Shown: positions 1 through 9,900 of the stretch, in pieces | Position numbering within the stretch: the first letter of the stretch is position 1 | Layout of the letters: each line of letters opens with the position of its first letter | Assembly: GCA_013368375.1 (NCBI GenBank) | Contig: JAACJP010000018.1 | Coordinates: forward strand, 682,001 to 746,000 | DNA: 64,000 nucleotides | Reading direction: 5' to 3' | Source of the DNA: Tricholomella constricta | Lineage: Eukaryota; Basidiomycota; Agaricomycetes; Agaricales; Lyophyllaceae | Program-made: the position numbers and the translations under genes | The notes under the pieces: generated by a model | Seen by the model: only the letters and a program-made list of their open reading frames with translations | Database searches by the model: none | What the model was told of the DNA's origin: nothing

Positions 1-688
1 TGTCGAGCAGGGGTCGGTCGTCACTGGAGGGGGCGTTCAGTGGGCCATGCAGAGCGGCGGGAGGAAACACTGACAATCCATCCCACTCGACCAAACGCAG
101 CCCCTTTGAAACCAGCTCAGCAACTGACCAGCGCTTCTGATCGCCACTTTTCTGTGTGGCGCGCAGAGCTGAGTAAGCGCCCTTGGCGGCGGGGAGGCTT
201 TCGCTGGCCAGCAGGGTCTGGAGCGGGGCGGATGGCCGCACGTATTTTTCGTACGTCTTGGCTCGCGGAGCGTGGCCGTCGCGAAGGACTTGCTGTTCGC
301 GCTTTCGACGGCGTTTGGCGTGGTTGCGAGACACAGCACTGGGAGGAGCTGCTGCTGCAGGGGGCGTGGGCTCCTGGTCTGAGCAGTGGCGTCGCTGGTC
401 CAGAGTAGCCGCCCCAGGCGCTGCTGCACTGCTGGTCACAACGCCGGTGGGCTCGAGTGGCTCTGTGGCGGTGGCGGTGTTGGCCTCGGGGTGTTCGTGA
501 GCGCTGTCTGGGTCCACGTCAGCGCTGCACTCCAGGCGCACTGAGTCCTGCAGGAGGGCGGCGAAATCGAACTCCGGGGCGCAGTGGATAGGAGCGACTT
601 CATAAGGCGAGAAGGCGGCGCCTGATCGAGTCTGCAGCAAAGCTTTCAGTCGGCCTTGTAGTCGTTGATTAGCACTTACTGATCGCAT
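1..688 (-). CDS. TET/JBP-family dioxygenase-like protein, N-terminal part (runs off left edge)
   Basis: Seen: a minus-strand reading frame open from 688 to the window edge. One 51-nt intron fits (24-74): removing it gives a WDG..DRPLLD junction, so exons are 75-688 and <1-23. About 212 residues are visible: an Ala/Pro-rich stretch, a basic KRRRKRE cluster near residue 124, and a conserved block around KRWSVAEL. Known: this N-terminal pattern belongs to a large agaricomycete repeat family whose C-terminal half is a 2-oxoglutarate/Fe(II) dioxygenase fold; published work links such TET/JBP genes, proposed to oxidise 5-methylcytosine, to KDZ transposons. The catalytic half lies outside the window, so activity cannot be judged. 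The frame is open upstream to about 760, where a TAG doubles as a possible splice acceptor, so the true start may be in an earlier exon. Divergent to the KDZ transposase. The family call rests on recalled homologues. Confidence 0.6.
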   Translation of the reverse strand, partial: MRSVSANQRLQGRLKALLQTRSGAAFSPYEVAPIHCAPEFDFAALLQDSVRLECSADVDPDSAHEHPEANTATATEPLEPTGVVTSSAAAPGAATLDQRRHCSDQEPTPPAAAAPPSAVSRNHAKRRRKREQQVLRDGHAPRAKTYEKYVRPSAPLQTLLASESLPAAKGAYSALRATQKSGDQKRWSVAELVSKGLRLVEWDGLSVFPPAALHGPLNAPSSDDRPLLD

Positions 689-1052
689 GCCTGGCTGCCC
701 GAGCACTAGAGGACCAAAGTCGTCAGCAAGGAATGCCACAAAGTGGACAAGCAGTCGCTCCTAGCCCGCCCTTCTGCAGCGCGTTTGTCGTCTTGGTCCC
801 AGGTATGATCCCAAAAGCCGCCAAGTGCGCTGCAGAAGCGTGGGCTGGGAGCGGTCGCTCAGGAGGAGATGCCACATACCTGGTAGAATAAAACAAACAA
901 GTCGAACTGCGAAGGAGTACAGAGAGAACCACGGATTCCGGACTTGTCATTGTTGAATGAAATCGGCGTGGTCATGTGATTGCATCTCAACTCATTGTTT
1001 GATGTCGTTCCGAAAGCGCTGAGGTGCATCCCAGAGCCTGCAACTGTATAGG
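689..1052. promoter_or_regulatory. Shared 5' region between divergent TET/JBP-like gene and KDZ transposase
   Basis: This interval separates the two divergent starts. It probably still contains first exons of one or both genes: the TET/JBP-like frame stays open to about 760, and the KDZ model begins just after an AG at 1050-1051. Nothing else recognisable was seen. Confidence 0.35.
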
Positions 1053-4000
1053 CAGGGGGTGGCCAAGGCCTCCAGATCTACCGGCAAGCTCCTCAACCCC
1101 AAGGCCCTTAACCAATTTCGCCAGCAGACAGAAGCAGAATTGCGGGACCGGCTTCATGGTACGTGGGCCTGCTCAGCCATCAGCACCCAGCAGCAACTGA
1201 CGTCTCCTCAGCCATGGATGAGCGCGACAGGAAGGTGATGGACTCAATCCGCGATATGCCCGAGTACACATCGATGGACGAGCCTGGCAGCCCAGGGATC
1301 AACGTAGACGACGTTTTGGATGGCAGCATCCCTGTGGAGTTTAGCCATGCAGGTGGCGAATTTCAAGAGCTGCTGGAGGAAGATTTGAGGCCAAAAAGGT
1401 GAGGCAAGTGTGCTGCAATGAGCGGAACAACTCTAACCCTTTCACGCAGCACCAGACGCGTGGATGCTCGATCGCGTCGCAACAGGACGCTCCTCCGGAA
1501 CCAGGGGTTTGAGGGCCAACTAGGCGGGATGGTTGATGCCTATCTGGACTGGAGTGAGGCCTTGGGCGTGTCTGGCAAGGCTGTGGCGGCGCCCCTTCCC
1601 GACGATGCCGTAGTCCAGTCCACTTACTCCGTGCAAGTCTTCGATGTCTTTGGTGAGTTTTGTCGGCAGTAATGAGTGCTCCAGTTTCGCTGAATAGGGT
1701 GTCTCAGAAGCATACCAGGAAAATGTACCTCTTCTCGCAGGAAGTCCAGGCGTCGCGGCGTCGCTCGTGCTACAAGGCCTCCTGCCCTCTGCGCCATACG
1801 CGCCTTCCGTCACATTCACCACCCGAGTCGTTGAACTTTACCGGACAGACCACTTGAGGTGCCCTCACCTTGCCATTCAACCCTTTGTCAAGGGGCTTTG
1901 TGACCTTCACGGCGTACACGCACTGCTTTCTTCCATGCAGCTTCACTGACAACTTTGCAGGTCCCCTTCCGCCCATACCTTTGCAAGCAATTCTCCATTG
2001 CTTATGACCAATACCTTGCCATCCGAGCCGCCGTTGACACCAAAGTTCAGGCTGCACTGGAGCGCGACGCGCCAGGCTGGCAGCTGCGACACGCCTGCCC
2101 TGCTTGTACGTACAAGCTGAAGGGTGAGGATCAACTAATCTTTCAGATGCTCATTACGTTGGACGGAAACGACTCCCTCAAGCGTGTCCTGCGTCGAGGC
2201 CCCGAGACAGTTGATGAAAATGGAGAGATCGAGCCCGGGGCGTCGAAGGAGTTGAAAGATGACCGTGAAATTGGCGGGGATTACTACATCAGCAGGGACC
2301 GGGTAGATAAGTGGGCTAAAGGAGTGCTAGCGGAGTTGCTTCCGGCAGGAGAGGAAACGGTAAGCTCCCCGGTATTGCAACCCGCCCTACGCTGCTAATT
2401 TGTGAAGGGCGACGAGGCCGAGCCCAATCCATGCACTGACCGGTGGAAAGACATGGCTAACGAGCTCACTGCTCGAATGTGGGGAATTTTTGACGAGACC
2501 GGGGCCTTCCTCGCCCTGTGCCGGCATGGGTTTGTGCTCATCGTGGTTGACATGGTAAAAAGTGGAGAGCTGTACGCATTTTCTCCTCTCATGCCTACTA
2601 TCGTGCTAAACTATACCCCCAGGGCAAAATATCCACTGGCAGTGGTTGAGACGCTCCTCAAAGCATTTGGCGCCCGCCTGGGCGGTGGCTATGACATCGG
2701 CTGCAAGTTTGGGACCACGCTTGATCGCAGCCCTCTCAGGCCCGAGGCGCGCGAGCTTCTCTACAAATCGCTGGTGGGCAGCTTCCACGGCCACGCTCAC
2801 AACCGCCTCTGCCAGCTATCGTTTCTTGCGAAGTACGTCAAGGGCATGGGCCTCGAGGACCTGGAGGGTTGCGAGCGTTTCTTTTCCAAGTCCAACGCGT
2901 TGGCCTCGTCTGTTCGCTACGCGAGCGTTTTCCACAGGAAGCAAAGGATTGTCAAATTCGCTAAACACATGGACAAGATGGACACGTACCAAAATCTCAG
3001 TGAGTTTTGCGCATTGATTCTTTCTTTTGAGTCTCAGCGGTGCGCCTAGGCGAATTCCTCGCCAACAACTATAGGCAGGCCATCGATCTCATCAATGGCC
3101 AGGCAGCATTGGAGAAGCAAATGGCCGACCAGAAGGTGGCGTCGACGGAGGTGTTTGAGCAATGGTTGAAGGAGGAAGGCGAGTACTTGCGGGGGCTTTC
3201 GAAGGAGCCCATTCAAGAGACATTGCAGATGGAATATTACCAGAAGCTCGTCAACCTCGAGGCAAGCCGGTGAGTGCCACCTTCGTGCATATTTGCCGCA
3301 GTGCTGATGGCCTGCAACTCAGGAAGAAGCTGGATGCTGCATCGGCAGCGTGGACCATCGATACCCCCGAAACACACGGCGGTCGCGACTTCACTGCCTC
3401 CAAGGAAACTGCGCGCCGTCATGCCCTCGAAAACCTTGACAAGGACCTGGCCGTCGTCCAGGGCTTGGAGATGAAGCTGGGCGTAAAGGAGCGGTGGACG
3501 TCGTCGAGTCCTGAGTGGGGCGAGGCGGCTGCAATGACTGGGAAGCGCCGCTATCAACGCTGCCTTGACACGCTCGAGGCGCTTATCGTTTCCAGGATGT
3601 TCGAATTGACCAAGATGAACATGTCTCAGACCGGTGAGCGCCAATCAGCTTCATTACTGCCGCGCTAACATACCTGGCAGGCTACAAGCTACGGAAGCAC
3701 ATAGGTAACGCACTGAAAGCACGATCTCAAGCGGTTCGTACAGCCCTCGAGAGGTACAACGCCGCGGCTCAGGCCCTCTCCCCGCCTCGCCCAGAGCTCT
3801 CCTGGGACGTGGTAGTCGAGTACGCATTTCTTGCGGATTTCGACCTCCTAGCCGACACCCGAGACGACGTACGCGAACGCCCCTGGGCAGCTCCTGCTGC
3901 CCGCATCCTCATGGACGAGTATTTCAAAATCCAGCGAGCTCACGAAGAAATCCAGCGCCTCAATATCGAAATCGCACGCCTCGTAACGTACATCCGTGAT

Positions 4001-4300
4001 GAAGAGGCGTATCTGAAGAAGATGGAGGACGTAATCGGCCAGACGGACAGCGCGCTTGCGCATCAAATCACGCTGCAAAGGGAACGCCTCGAGAGATTCA
4101 ACGCCCAACACACGCGGCGGCTTCGCAAGATCGCATCACTTCGGGGCTTCACTGGCTCACTCACCCCGGGAACGAGCGTAGAGCCTGCGGACGCTGACGA
4201 TGGCATGGATATGGACATTGACGGCGGAGGGAACACGGAGACGGCTTCGGTGCAGGGCGGCGCGGGCGTCGCGGGCACCGAAGAGGCTGACGAGGCTGAG

Positions 4301-4335
<35 letters not shown>

Positions 4336-4393
4336 GGACACCCTGCTTGCAGAGCTAGCTCATACTGTCCTCCAGGTTGCTTCTGATGTGTAG
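1053..4393 (+). CDS. KDZ-superfamily transposase (10 exons, apparently intact except uncertain 5' end)
   Basis: Exons: 1053-1158, 1212-1398, 1450-1652, 1741-1913, 1961-2359, 2408-2571, 2623-2999, 3050-3269, 3323-3633, 3681-4393; all nine introns are GT-AG and the joined frame is open for 950 codons. Seen: a CPAC zinc-knuckle-type pair at about 2096-2107, the DGNDSLKR segment, a CRHGFVL block, GGYDIGCKFG, and a C-terminal part with coiled-coil character (about 3900-4110) ending in an acidic tail with 12 consecutive Asp. Known: these are hallmarks of Kyakuja-Dileera-Zisupton transposases, DDE-type cut-and-paste enzymes expanded in mushrooms. I cannot assign the catalytic acidic residues securely. 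The first exon is uncertain: 1053 follows an AG that could be an acceptor, and relatives have a longer N terminus. Neighbour: a divergent TET/JBP-type gene, the partnership described for this superfamily. No inactivating change was found in the exons. Confidence 0.85.
4302..4336 (+). repeat. GAC/GAT trinucleotide tract encoding poly-Asp
   Basis: A run of GAC and GAT codons inside the last KDZ exon gives 12 Asp in a row. On the other strand it reads as poly-Ser, which creates shadow ORFs. Confidence 0.8.
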
Positions 4394-4499
4394 ACTTATG
4401 CCAAAATGCCACCCAATTTTAAATTCTATTTACTGCGATTTTTTTAAGGTTTTACAAAGATTTTTGAGGTAGCTGGGGAGCTCGTCGTGCCCAACGACG

Positions 4500-4875
4500 A
4501 CGAAGGGGGGCGGAATGATGGGCGGAATGGCGGAATGATGGCGGAATGATGGCGGAATGATGGGCGGGTGGCGGACCGGCGACGACGGCTGTTCTGACAG
4601 CGTTGATGGTGATGGTGATGGGAACATTGATGGCGAACTGATGGCGGACTGATGGCGGACTGATGGCGGAATGATGGGCGGGTGGCGGACCGACAGACAG
4701 CGACGACGGCTGTTCTGACAGCGTTGATGGCGACGTTGATGGGAACATTGATGGCGGACTGATGGCGGACTGATGGCGGAATGATGGGCGGGTGGCGGAC
4801 CGACAGACAGCGACGACGGCTGTTCTGGCAGCGTTGATGGTGATGGTGATGGGAACATTGATGGCCTAGGCACGA
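4500..4875. repeat. Minisatellite with about 110-bp period, three main units
   Basis: Three tandem units begin near 4557, 4671 and 4781. Each carries a gatgggcgggtggcggacc block, a cgacgacggctgttct block, a gatgg-rich block and gggaacattgatggc. Inside and to the left is a shorter sub-repeat (ggcggaatgatgg or tgatggcggac, 10-14 bp). It starts about 110 bp after the KDZ stop codon, so it lies in the 3' flank of that element. All three frames of the minus strand are open across it, a repeat artefact rather than coding evidence. Confidence 0.85.
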
Positions 4876-5047
4876 CCGGCAGCGGCTCTGGCCATACCGG
4901 TCAGCCTTCGCAGCATTTGAAAAAGTCCAGGCGGTATTCAATATTTATTGGAGCACGCAGGTAGGTGCTTAAATGCCCTCTAACTATAGGCGGACTTACA
5001 CTAAGTATCCACCTCTAATAGGAGGGAATTGTTGGGAACTATAGGTG
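4876..5047. other. Unique spacer between minisatellite and duplication arm 1
   Basis: About 170 bp with no gene. It contains the word aactatagg twice (near 4982 and 5037). The left breakpoint of duplication arm 1 follows directly. Confidence 0.4.
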
Positions 5048-6994
5048 ACCCACTAAAACCCCGCGAATTCCGGTCCAGTCGTCCGGTAGTCTTTGTTCGT
5101 CTTGAATTATACCGGTCCAGGTGGAAAGGACGAGTCTTGTCGGTATCGCCTTGTTTTTCAGATTTTTCTGAGTCATTTGCTTGTCTATTTCTAGTCGGTC
5201 GTTTATGGCTTTCCACCATCTTGCGCGGATTTCCGGTTTCGAGTGTGCTGTATTATCGTTTTGGATTATACGCTCGCATCTAAGTTTCCAGATAAGGTAT
5301 AGTGATTCTGCCATTAGGATGCGGTACAGTCTAGTTCTGCCTTTTTTAAGTTTCCCTCTCTCGTTCGTGATTTCTGCTATTTGGCTGCCCAGGGCGGCGC
5401 CTAACGAGGGTGGGTTCCAGTCTTGCTCATTTGTCTGGCCCCACAGTTTTCCCATTTCTTGCCAGACTTCAGATTGGCCCGCACATTCGCATTTTATGAA
5501 TATGTGTTCGAGTGTTTCCGTCGCCCCGTCATGGCTGCAGTTCGCCCTGCTCTGTATCTCGGCACTGAACGAGTCCCTCTGCCAGTGTGTGCCGACCATG
5601 TAGGCGTCGTGTATGGCCATCCAGAGGAAGTACCTCTGTTGTCTTGATAGGTCCTTCCGTCTGGTGCTCTTCCATATTGCTTCTGTGGTAGGTCGTTTCT
5701 TGTATTCCTCCTCGATTGCTTCTTTGATTTTTTCTAGGTTGTTTGATGTTCTCATCCGTGACACAGGTTTGGCTTTCGCTTTGATGTTTCTTATGGCCTT
5801 ATAGGCCAGGGCCTGAGTTATATGCGTTAATTTTGCTCCAGAGATCCTTAGGGATGGTTCAATTGCGTCGTCGAAGTTATCGTTCTGCGGGAGGTTTGCG
5901 GCTTCGTTTGCCTTTCGGTCCGCCCCTTCGTTTCTCTCGTGGCCGTTGTGGCCTTTTACCCACTTGACTCGCGTTATGGTCTTGCGTTTCCGTATTCTCG
6001 CTACGGTGAGCTTTATAAGGTCGGCATTTGGGGTCTTGATGTACCCTTCATCTTCGTTTCTTTGTAGGCTTGAAGTTACATTCTGGATCGTGTACTTGGA
6101 GTCTAGTTCCAGGAACAGGCGTCCGTCCTCTGGTGCATGTTCAATTGCTTCCTTCAAGGCAAGCATTTCTGCTGTTTGATTTGATTGCCGGTATTTTGCC
6201 GGCACCTTCGCGCTTAGGTTCCTCTCATCGTCTGGCGCATAGTATACCCCTGCTCCCGCATAGGCGTCGTCTTGGCCATTGTTCATGCAGGATCCGTCCG
6301 TCGCCGCGAGTAGCTGGGGGCCCGTATCTGAGGCCGTTAGGTTCGCCGGGAGTGCTCCCGTAGTCTCCCCTTCCGTGAAGATGCGGAAAATATTGCCTAG
6401 TTGACCTCCCGTGATTAGGTTCCTCGTCAGAGTTGTCCATTCCTCTATTTCTTCTCGTACGTCCTCTCTGTCTGGGTTGCTCGGCGTCGGAGCCCTTCTT
6501 GGATCCCATTTAGCTGGTAGCGTGTCTAGTAGGCTTTTTGCTTTTGTCGCACACTCATGTGGGTGAGGGCAGCCCACTACCTGTCGGTAATATTGGCACT
6601 TCTGGCATTCGCAGAGGTTAGAGACATTGTGGTCGGGTGCATTTAGAAGTTCTGCTAACGTCTCTGCGTCCCCAGTTAGTTTTACTTCATGTTTTCCTTT
6701 TAGGCATTCGCTAATGTACCCATGGTTCATCCGTCGTATCTTCTTGTGCGCTTCCCCATGGTACCATATTGGTCTCCGACGGACTATCTCTTTTGAGAAT
6801 GCGAGGCCTTCTGGGCGCAGGTTATATTTTTTCGCCGTTTTTTGTAGGTTCCGGAGGTCTAGGGAGGTGCCGGACCTCTCGGTGGATGAGGCTTTCCATG
6901 ATTGTAGGAATATATTCTGTTTTGCTCTTTTATCGACGTTTCCTTCTGATTTTGGGGTGTTCTTAGCTAGGAGGGCATCGCAACTAGGGTCCAT
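5039..6994 (-). CDS. LINE polyprotein part 2: RNase H and C-terminal zinc-type region (copy 1)
   Basis: 651 codons, overlapping the upstream ORF by 28 nt in the -1 frame. An N-terminal linker carries a CECQKCQYY..CPHPHEC cysteine/histidine cluster near residues 125-145. RNase H I follows at about 230-375, with the four acidic positions in ATDGSC, TAEMLAL, LELDSKY and GADRKANE. The C-terminal domain (about 440-540) has a C/H pattern (CSHDG..TLEHIFIKC). The last codons after VLVG come from sequence beyond the duplication breakpoint and differ from copy 2. Expression would need -1 frameshifting or internal initiation at the ATG at 6994. Confidence 0.85.
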   Translation of the reverse strand: MDPSCDALLAKNTPKSEGNVDKRAKQNIFLQSWKASSTERSGTSLDLRNLQKTAKKYNLRPEGLAFSKEIVRRRPIWYHGEAHKKIRRMNHGYISECLKGKHEVKLTGDAETLAELLNAPDHNVSNLCECQKCQYYRQVVGCPHPHECATKAKSLLDTLPAKWDPRRAPTPSNPDREDVREEIEEWTTLTRNLITGGQLGNIFRIFTEGETTGALPANLTASDTGPQLLAATDGSCMNNGQDDAYAGAGVYYAPDDERNLSAKVPAKYRQSNQTAEMLALKEAIEHAPEDGRLFLELDSKYTIQNVTSSLQRNEDEGYIKTPNADLIKLTVARIRKRKTITRVKWVKGHNGHERNEGADRKANEAANLPQNDNFDDAIEPSLRISGAKLTHITQALAYKAIRNIKAKAKPVSRMRTSNNLEKIKEAIEEEYKKRPTTEAIWKSTRRKDLSRQQRYFLWMAIHDAYMVGTHWQRDSFSAEIQSRANCSHDGATETLEHIFIKCECAGQSEVWQEMGKLWGQTNEQDWNPPSLGAALGSQIAEITNERGKLKKGRTRLYRILMAESLYLIWKLRCERIIQNDNTAHSKPEIRARWWKAINDRLEIDKQMTQKNLKNKAIPTRLVLSTWTGIIQDEQRLPDDWTGIRGVLVGHL

Positions 6995-9900
6995 AGTGGG
7001 CGTTCGTTGCTGAAGTCAAGGTACGTTTTTAACCACATGACCTCTATTGCTTCGTTTCTCGCTTGGATGTCTAGGAGGGCCCTCCCTCCATCATTGGTTG
7101 GGAGGAAAAGAGCCGCTTCACTAACCGGGGACCTTTTCTCTTTCCAGACAAATTTTCTTATTGTTTTTGCCAGTCTCTTTTCTATTGTCTTCGGCATTCC
7201 TTGTACTTGGGTGAGGTACTGTGTTATGCCTCCCACTACCATGTGCGTGACCAGTTTCCTGCCTTCCATTGTAGGGTTACTTTTCTCCCATCTCTCTAGG
7301 TGGGCGTCTATTTTGTCTAGTACGATTGACCACGGACCTTCCACATTTGTGCTGTTTCCGAACCATGCCCCTAGGATGTGTACCGCTTCGCCTTCTATTG
7401 CGACATGAATATTCCGTGGGATTGCATGGCTGTTTGGGTTCATTTTCCTAGTGCGTATCATATTTTCTCGGAAGGCTGGTGTTCCTATTGGTATTATTTC
7501 AGTTTTTCCTGTGTTAAATTTCGCTTTGGCCGCGATGCACCAGTCATCCAGTATTCTTTGGAGTTCGTCTAGGTCGTCATTGGCTGAAAGGAAAACAGTC
7601 GTGTCGTCTGCGAAAAGGTTCGCTATTAGCTTTTCCGCGCTGTTTGGGATGTTATAACCTTCTAATGTCGAGGCTCTTAGGGAGGCAGCGAGGGGTTCTA
7701 TGGCCAGATCAAATAGCATGCATGATAATGGGTCTCCTTGTCGCACTCCTCTGTTTATTTTCCAGGGGGTGGAGAGATGGCCGTTTATCATAATCTTTGT
7801 TTCGGCGTTGTCATACAGGGATCTTACTGTGTCTATGAAGACATCAGGTAGATCGAATTTCTTCAGTGTGCGCCACAGATACTCGTGTCCTATCTTATCA
7901 TACGCCTTCTCTTGGTCGAGGGCCATTATCAGGCCATTTTGTTGTGTCTTCTCTGCGTAGTGCATCATTAGCCGGATGAGTTTTGTTTGGTCTGTGATTC
8001 GTCTACCCGGGATGAACCCAGCTTGGCTTGGGTGAATTAGGGACGGTGCAATGGTTGCGAGTCTGGTTGCAAGACATTTCGTGTATAACTTGTAGTCTGT
8101 ATTTAGGCATGTTATCGGGCGGTAGTTTGCGATATCATTCTTATCATTTTTCTTGTACAGCGGGCACATCCATCCTTCGGAGAAGGAGGATGCAGGTGTC
8201 AGTCCGTTCGTTAAGATGTCATTAAACACGAGGGTGAGGAGTTCAGCTAGGTCGAAAGCAGTATCGCTGCCTAGCGCCGTTTCCTCCGTGTATTTATTGT
8301 GTATTGCTTTCCATAGTTCGTTCGTGGCGCCGTCGAGGCCTGCCGCCGTGTTGTTTTTCGCTTTTTTCAGGGCCTCTACGACTTCCGTTCTGTCTATGTG
8401 TTCCGCTAGGGTTTGTTTTTGCTCGGCTGAGGCTTTTGTCTTGACGTTCTCTAGGACTACGTTCGTTTTCTCTTCCCACAATTGGGGGGTTGTTGGTGTT
8501 TCTACTTTTTGCAGATTATTATGATAGTGACGACCCAATTCTGCCATTTTTTGGGAGTTTGTCTCGTATGTTTGTTGATCTCTGCCTACATTATTCTCCT
8601 CCTTCCTTAGTGCGTAAATCATGTCTCTTGGTTTCGATTCTTTGTTTGCCGTTGTCCAGTATTTGCATATAGTTTCTCCTTCCAGTCTGTTTCTTGCCGC
8701 CGCTGTCTGTCTTTTGTTTTGGTGTTTCCTCTGCTGTAGGGCTCTCATTTTCGTTTCGATTTCTGCTGAGGCTATTCTTTTCTCATCTTCCTCGTTCGTT
8801 TGGTCATTATTTATTTTATCTAGGGAGTTTTGCAGCTCGCGTAGTCTGCGGTCTATTCTGGGGATTATGGCCTTGTCTCTTTGTCTTGCGAGGAGGAGAA
8901 TCTCTGACTTGAAGGTGTTGTAGATGGTTTGAGGGTTTTTTAGTTCTGTTCTACTGGTAATGGTGTTGATTTCTTCCAGGGCTTTTCTTCCTTCTTGTTG
9001 TACTCTTGCGCGGAACAGTTTGTCTCTGAGGACGTGGTGGGGGATTGACCAGCGTCCTTTTCCTACCCAGGGGGCCTCTTGGTGGGATATTTGTACCGAG
9101 ATTAGCTTGTGGTCCGCCCCGGGGATTCCTGAGGGTTCGATATTCCATTCCCTTGTGTTTTGCATGACTTCTTCCGACGTATAAATTCTGTCTAGTCTGG
9201 ATTGCGTGCCGGTCGCCTCCTGGAGGAACGAGTAAGCCTTCTTGGTCGGGTAGGTTGTTCGCCATCCATCTGCGAGTCGTAGGTGGTTCCTCAATTCGGT
9301 GAGTGCTTCCACCGCTTCATTTGCATCGTTGTACGCGGGCAGTCTGTCAAGCATGTCCTCTACTACATTGAAGTCGCCTAGCATGACGTCTACTTTCGTT
9401 CTCGGGTGGTCTTCAAAATAATTTTTTATTTTTCTCCAGAAGTCGACGTTCTCCTGGATTCTTGTGAGATTTGGCGCGTATACTGCTAATATGGTGACTT
9501 TTTCGGTTTTGTGCCAGTTTGTGTGTATCATTAAGGCCCTGCCTGGTACGATTTCTATTACTCTTGCCCCGGATATGTTTGTGAGCTCACGGTTTAGGAC
9601 TATCGCGACTCCTGCGCGCCCAGTTGGGTTGTCCGGGTCCTTTGACATGAAGATTTTCATGCGTTTTGCGAAGAGTCTTTCGAGATCATCGCGTCGTTCT
9701 TCTGTTAAGTGTGTTTCTTGGACTGCAAGAATTCCGATTCTTTTGTCTCTTATTAACTGGTTTACATGTAACCATTTGGAGCCTGCGCGTCCGTCGCCTG
9801 CTGTTCTAAAGCCCCTGATATTTAAGGAGGCGACTCTAATTGAAGCTTTAGTATTTTTCCTCTCTTGTCTCTCCATTGCACGACGTTGGTGTCTGTTCGG

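Noticed and set aside
4063..4412. Poly-Ser ORFs antisense to the transposase end
   Set aside because: They come from the GAC/GAT tract read on the other strand.
4430..4941. Three overlapping minus-strand ORFs rich in Ser/Pro/His/Arg
   Set aside because: They are translations of the minisatellite in all three frames. Tandem repeats whose period leaves frames open produce such ORFs by chance.
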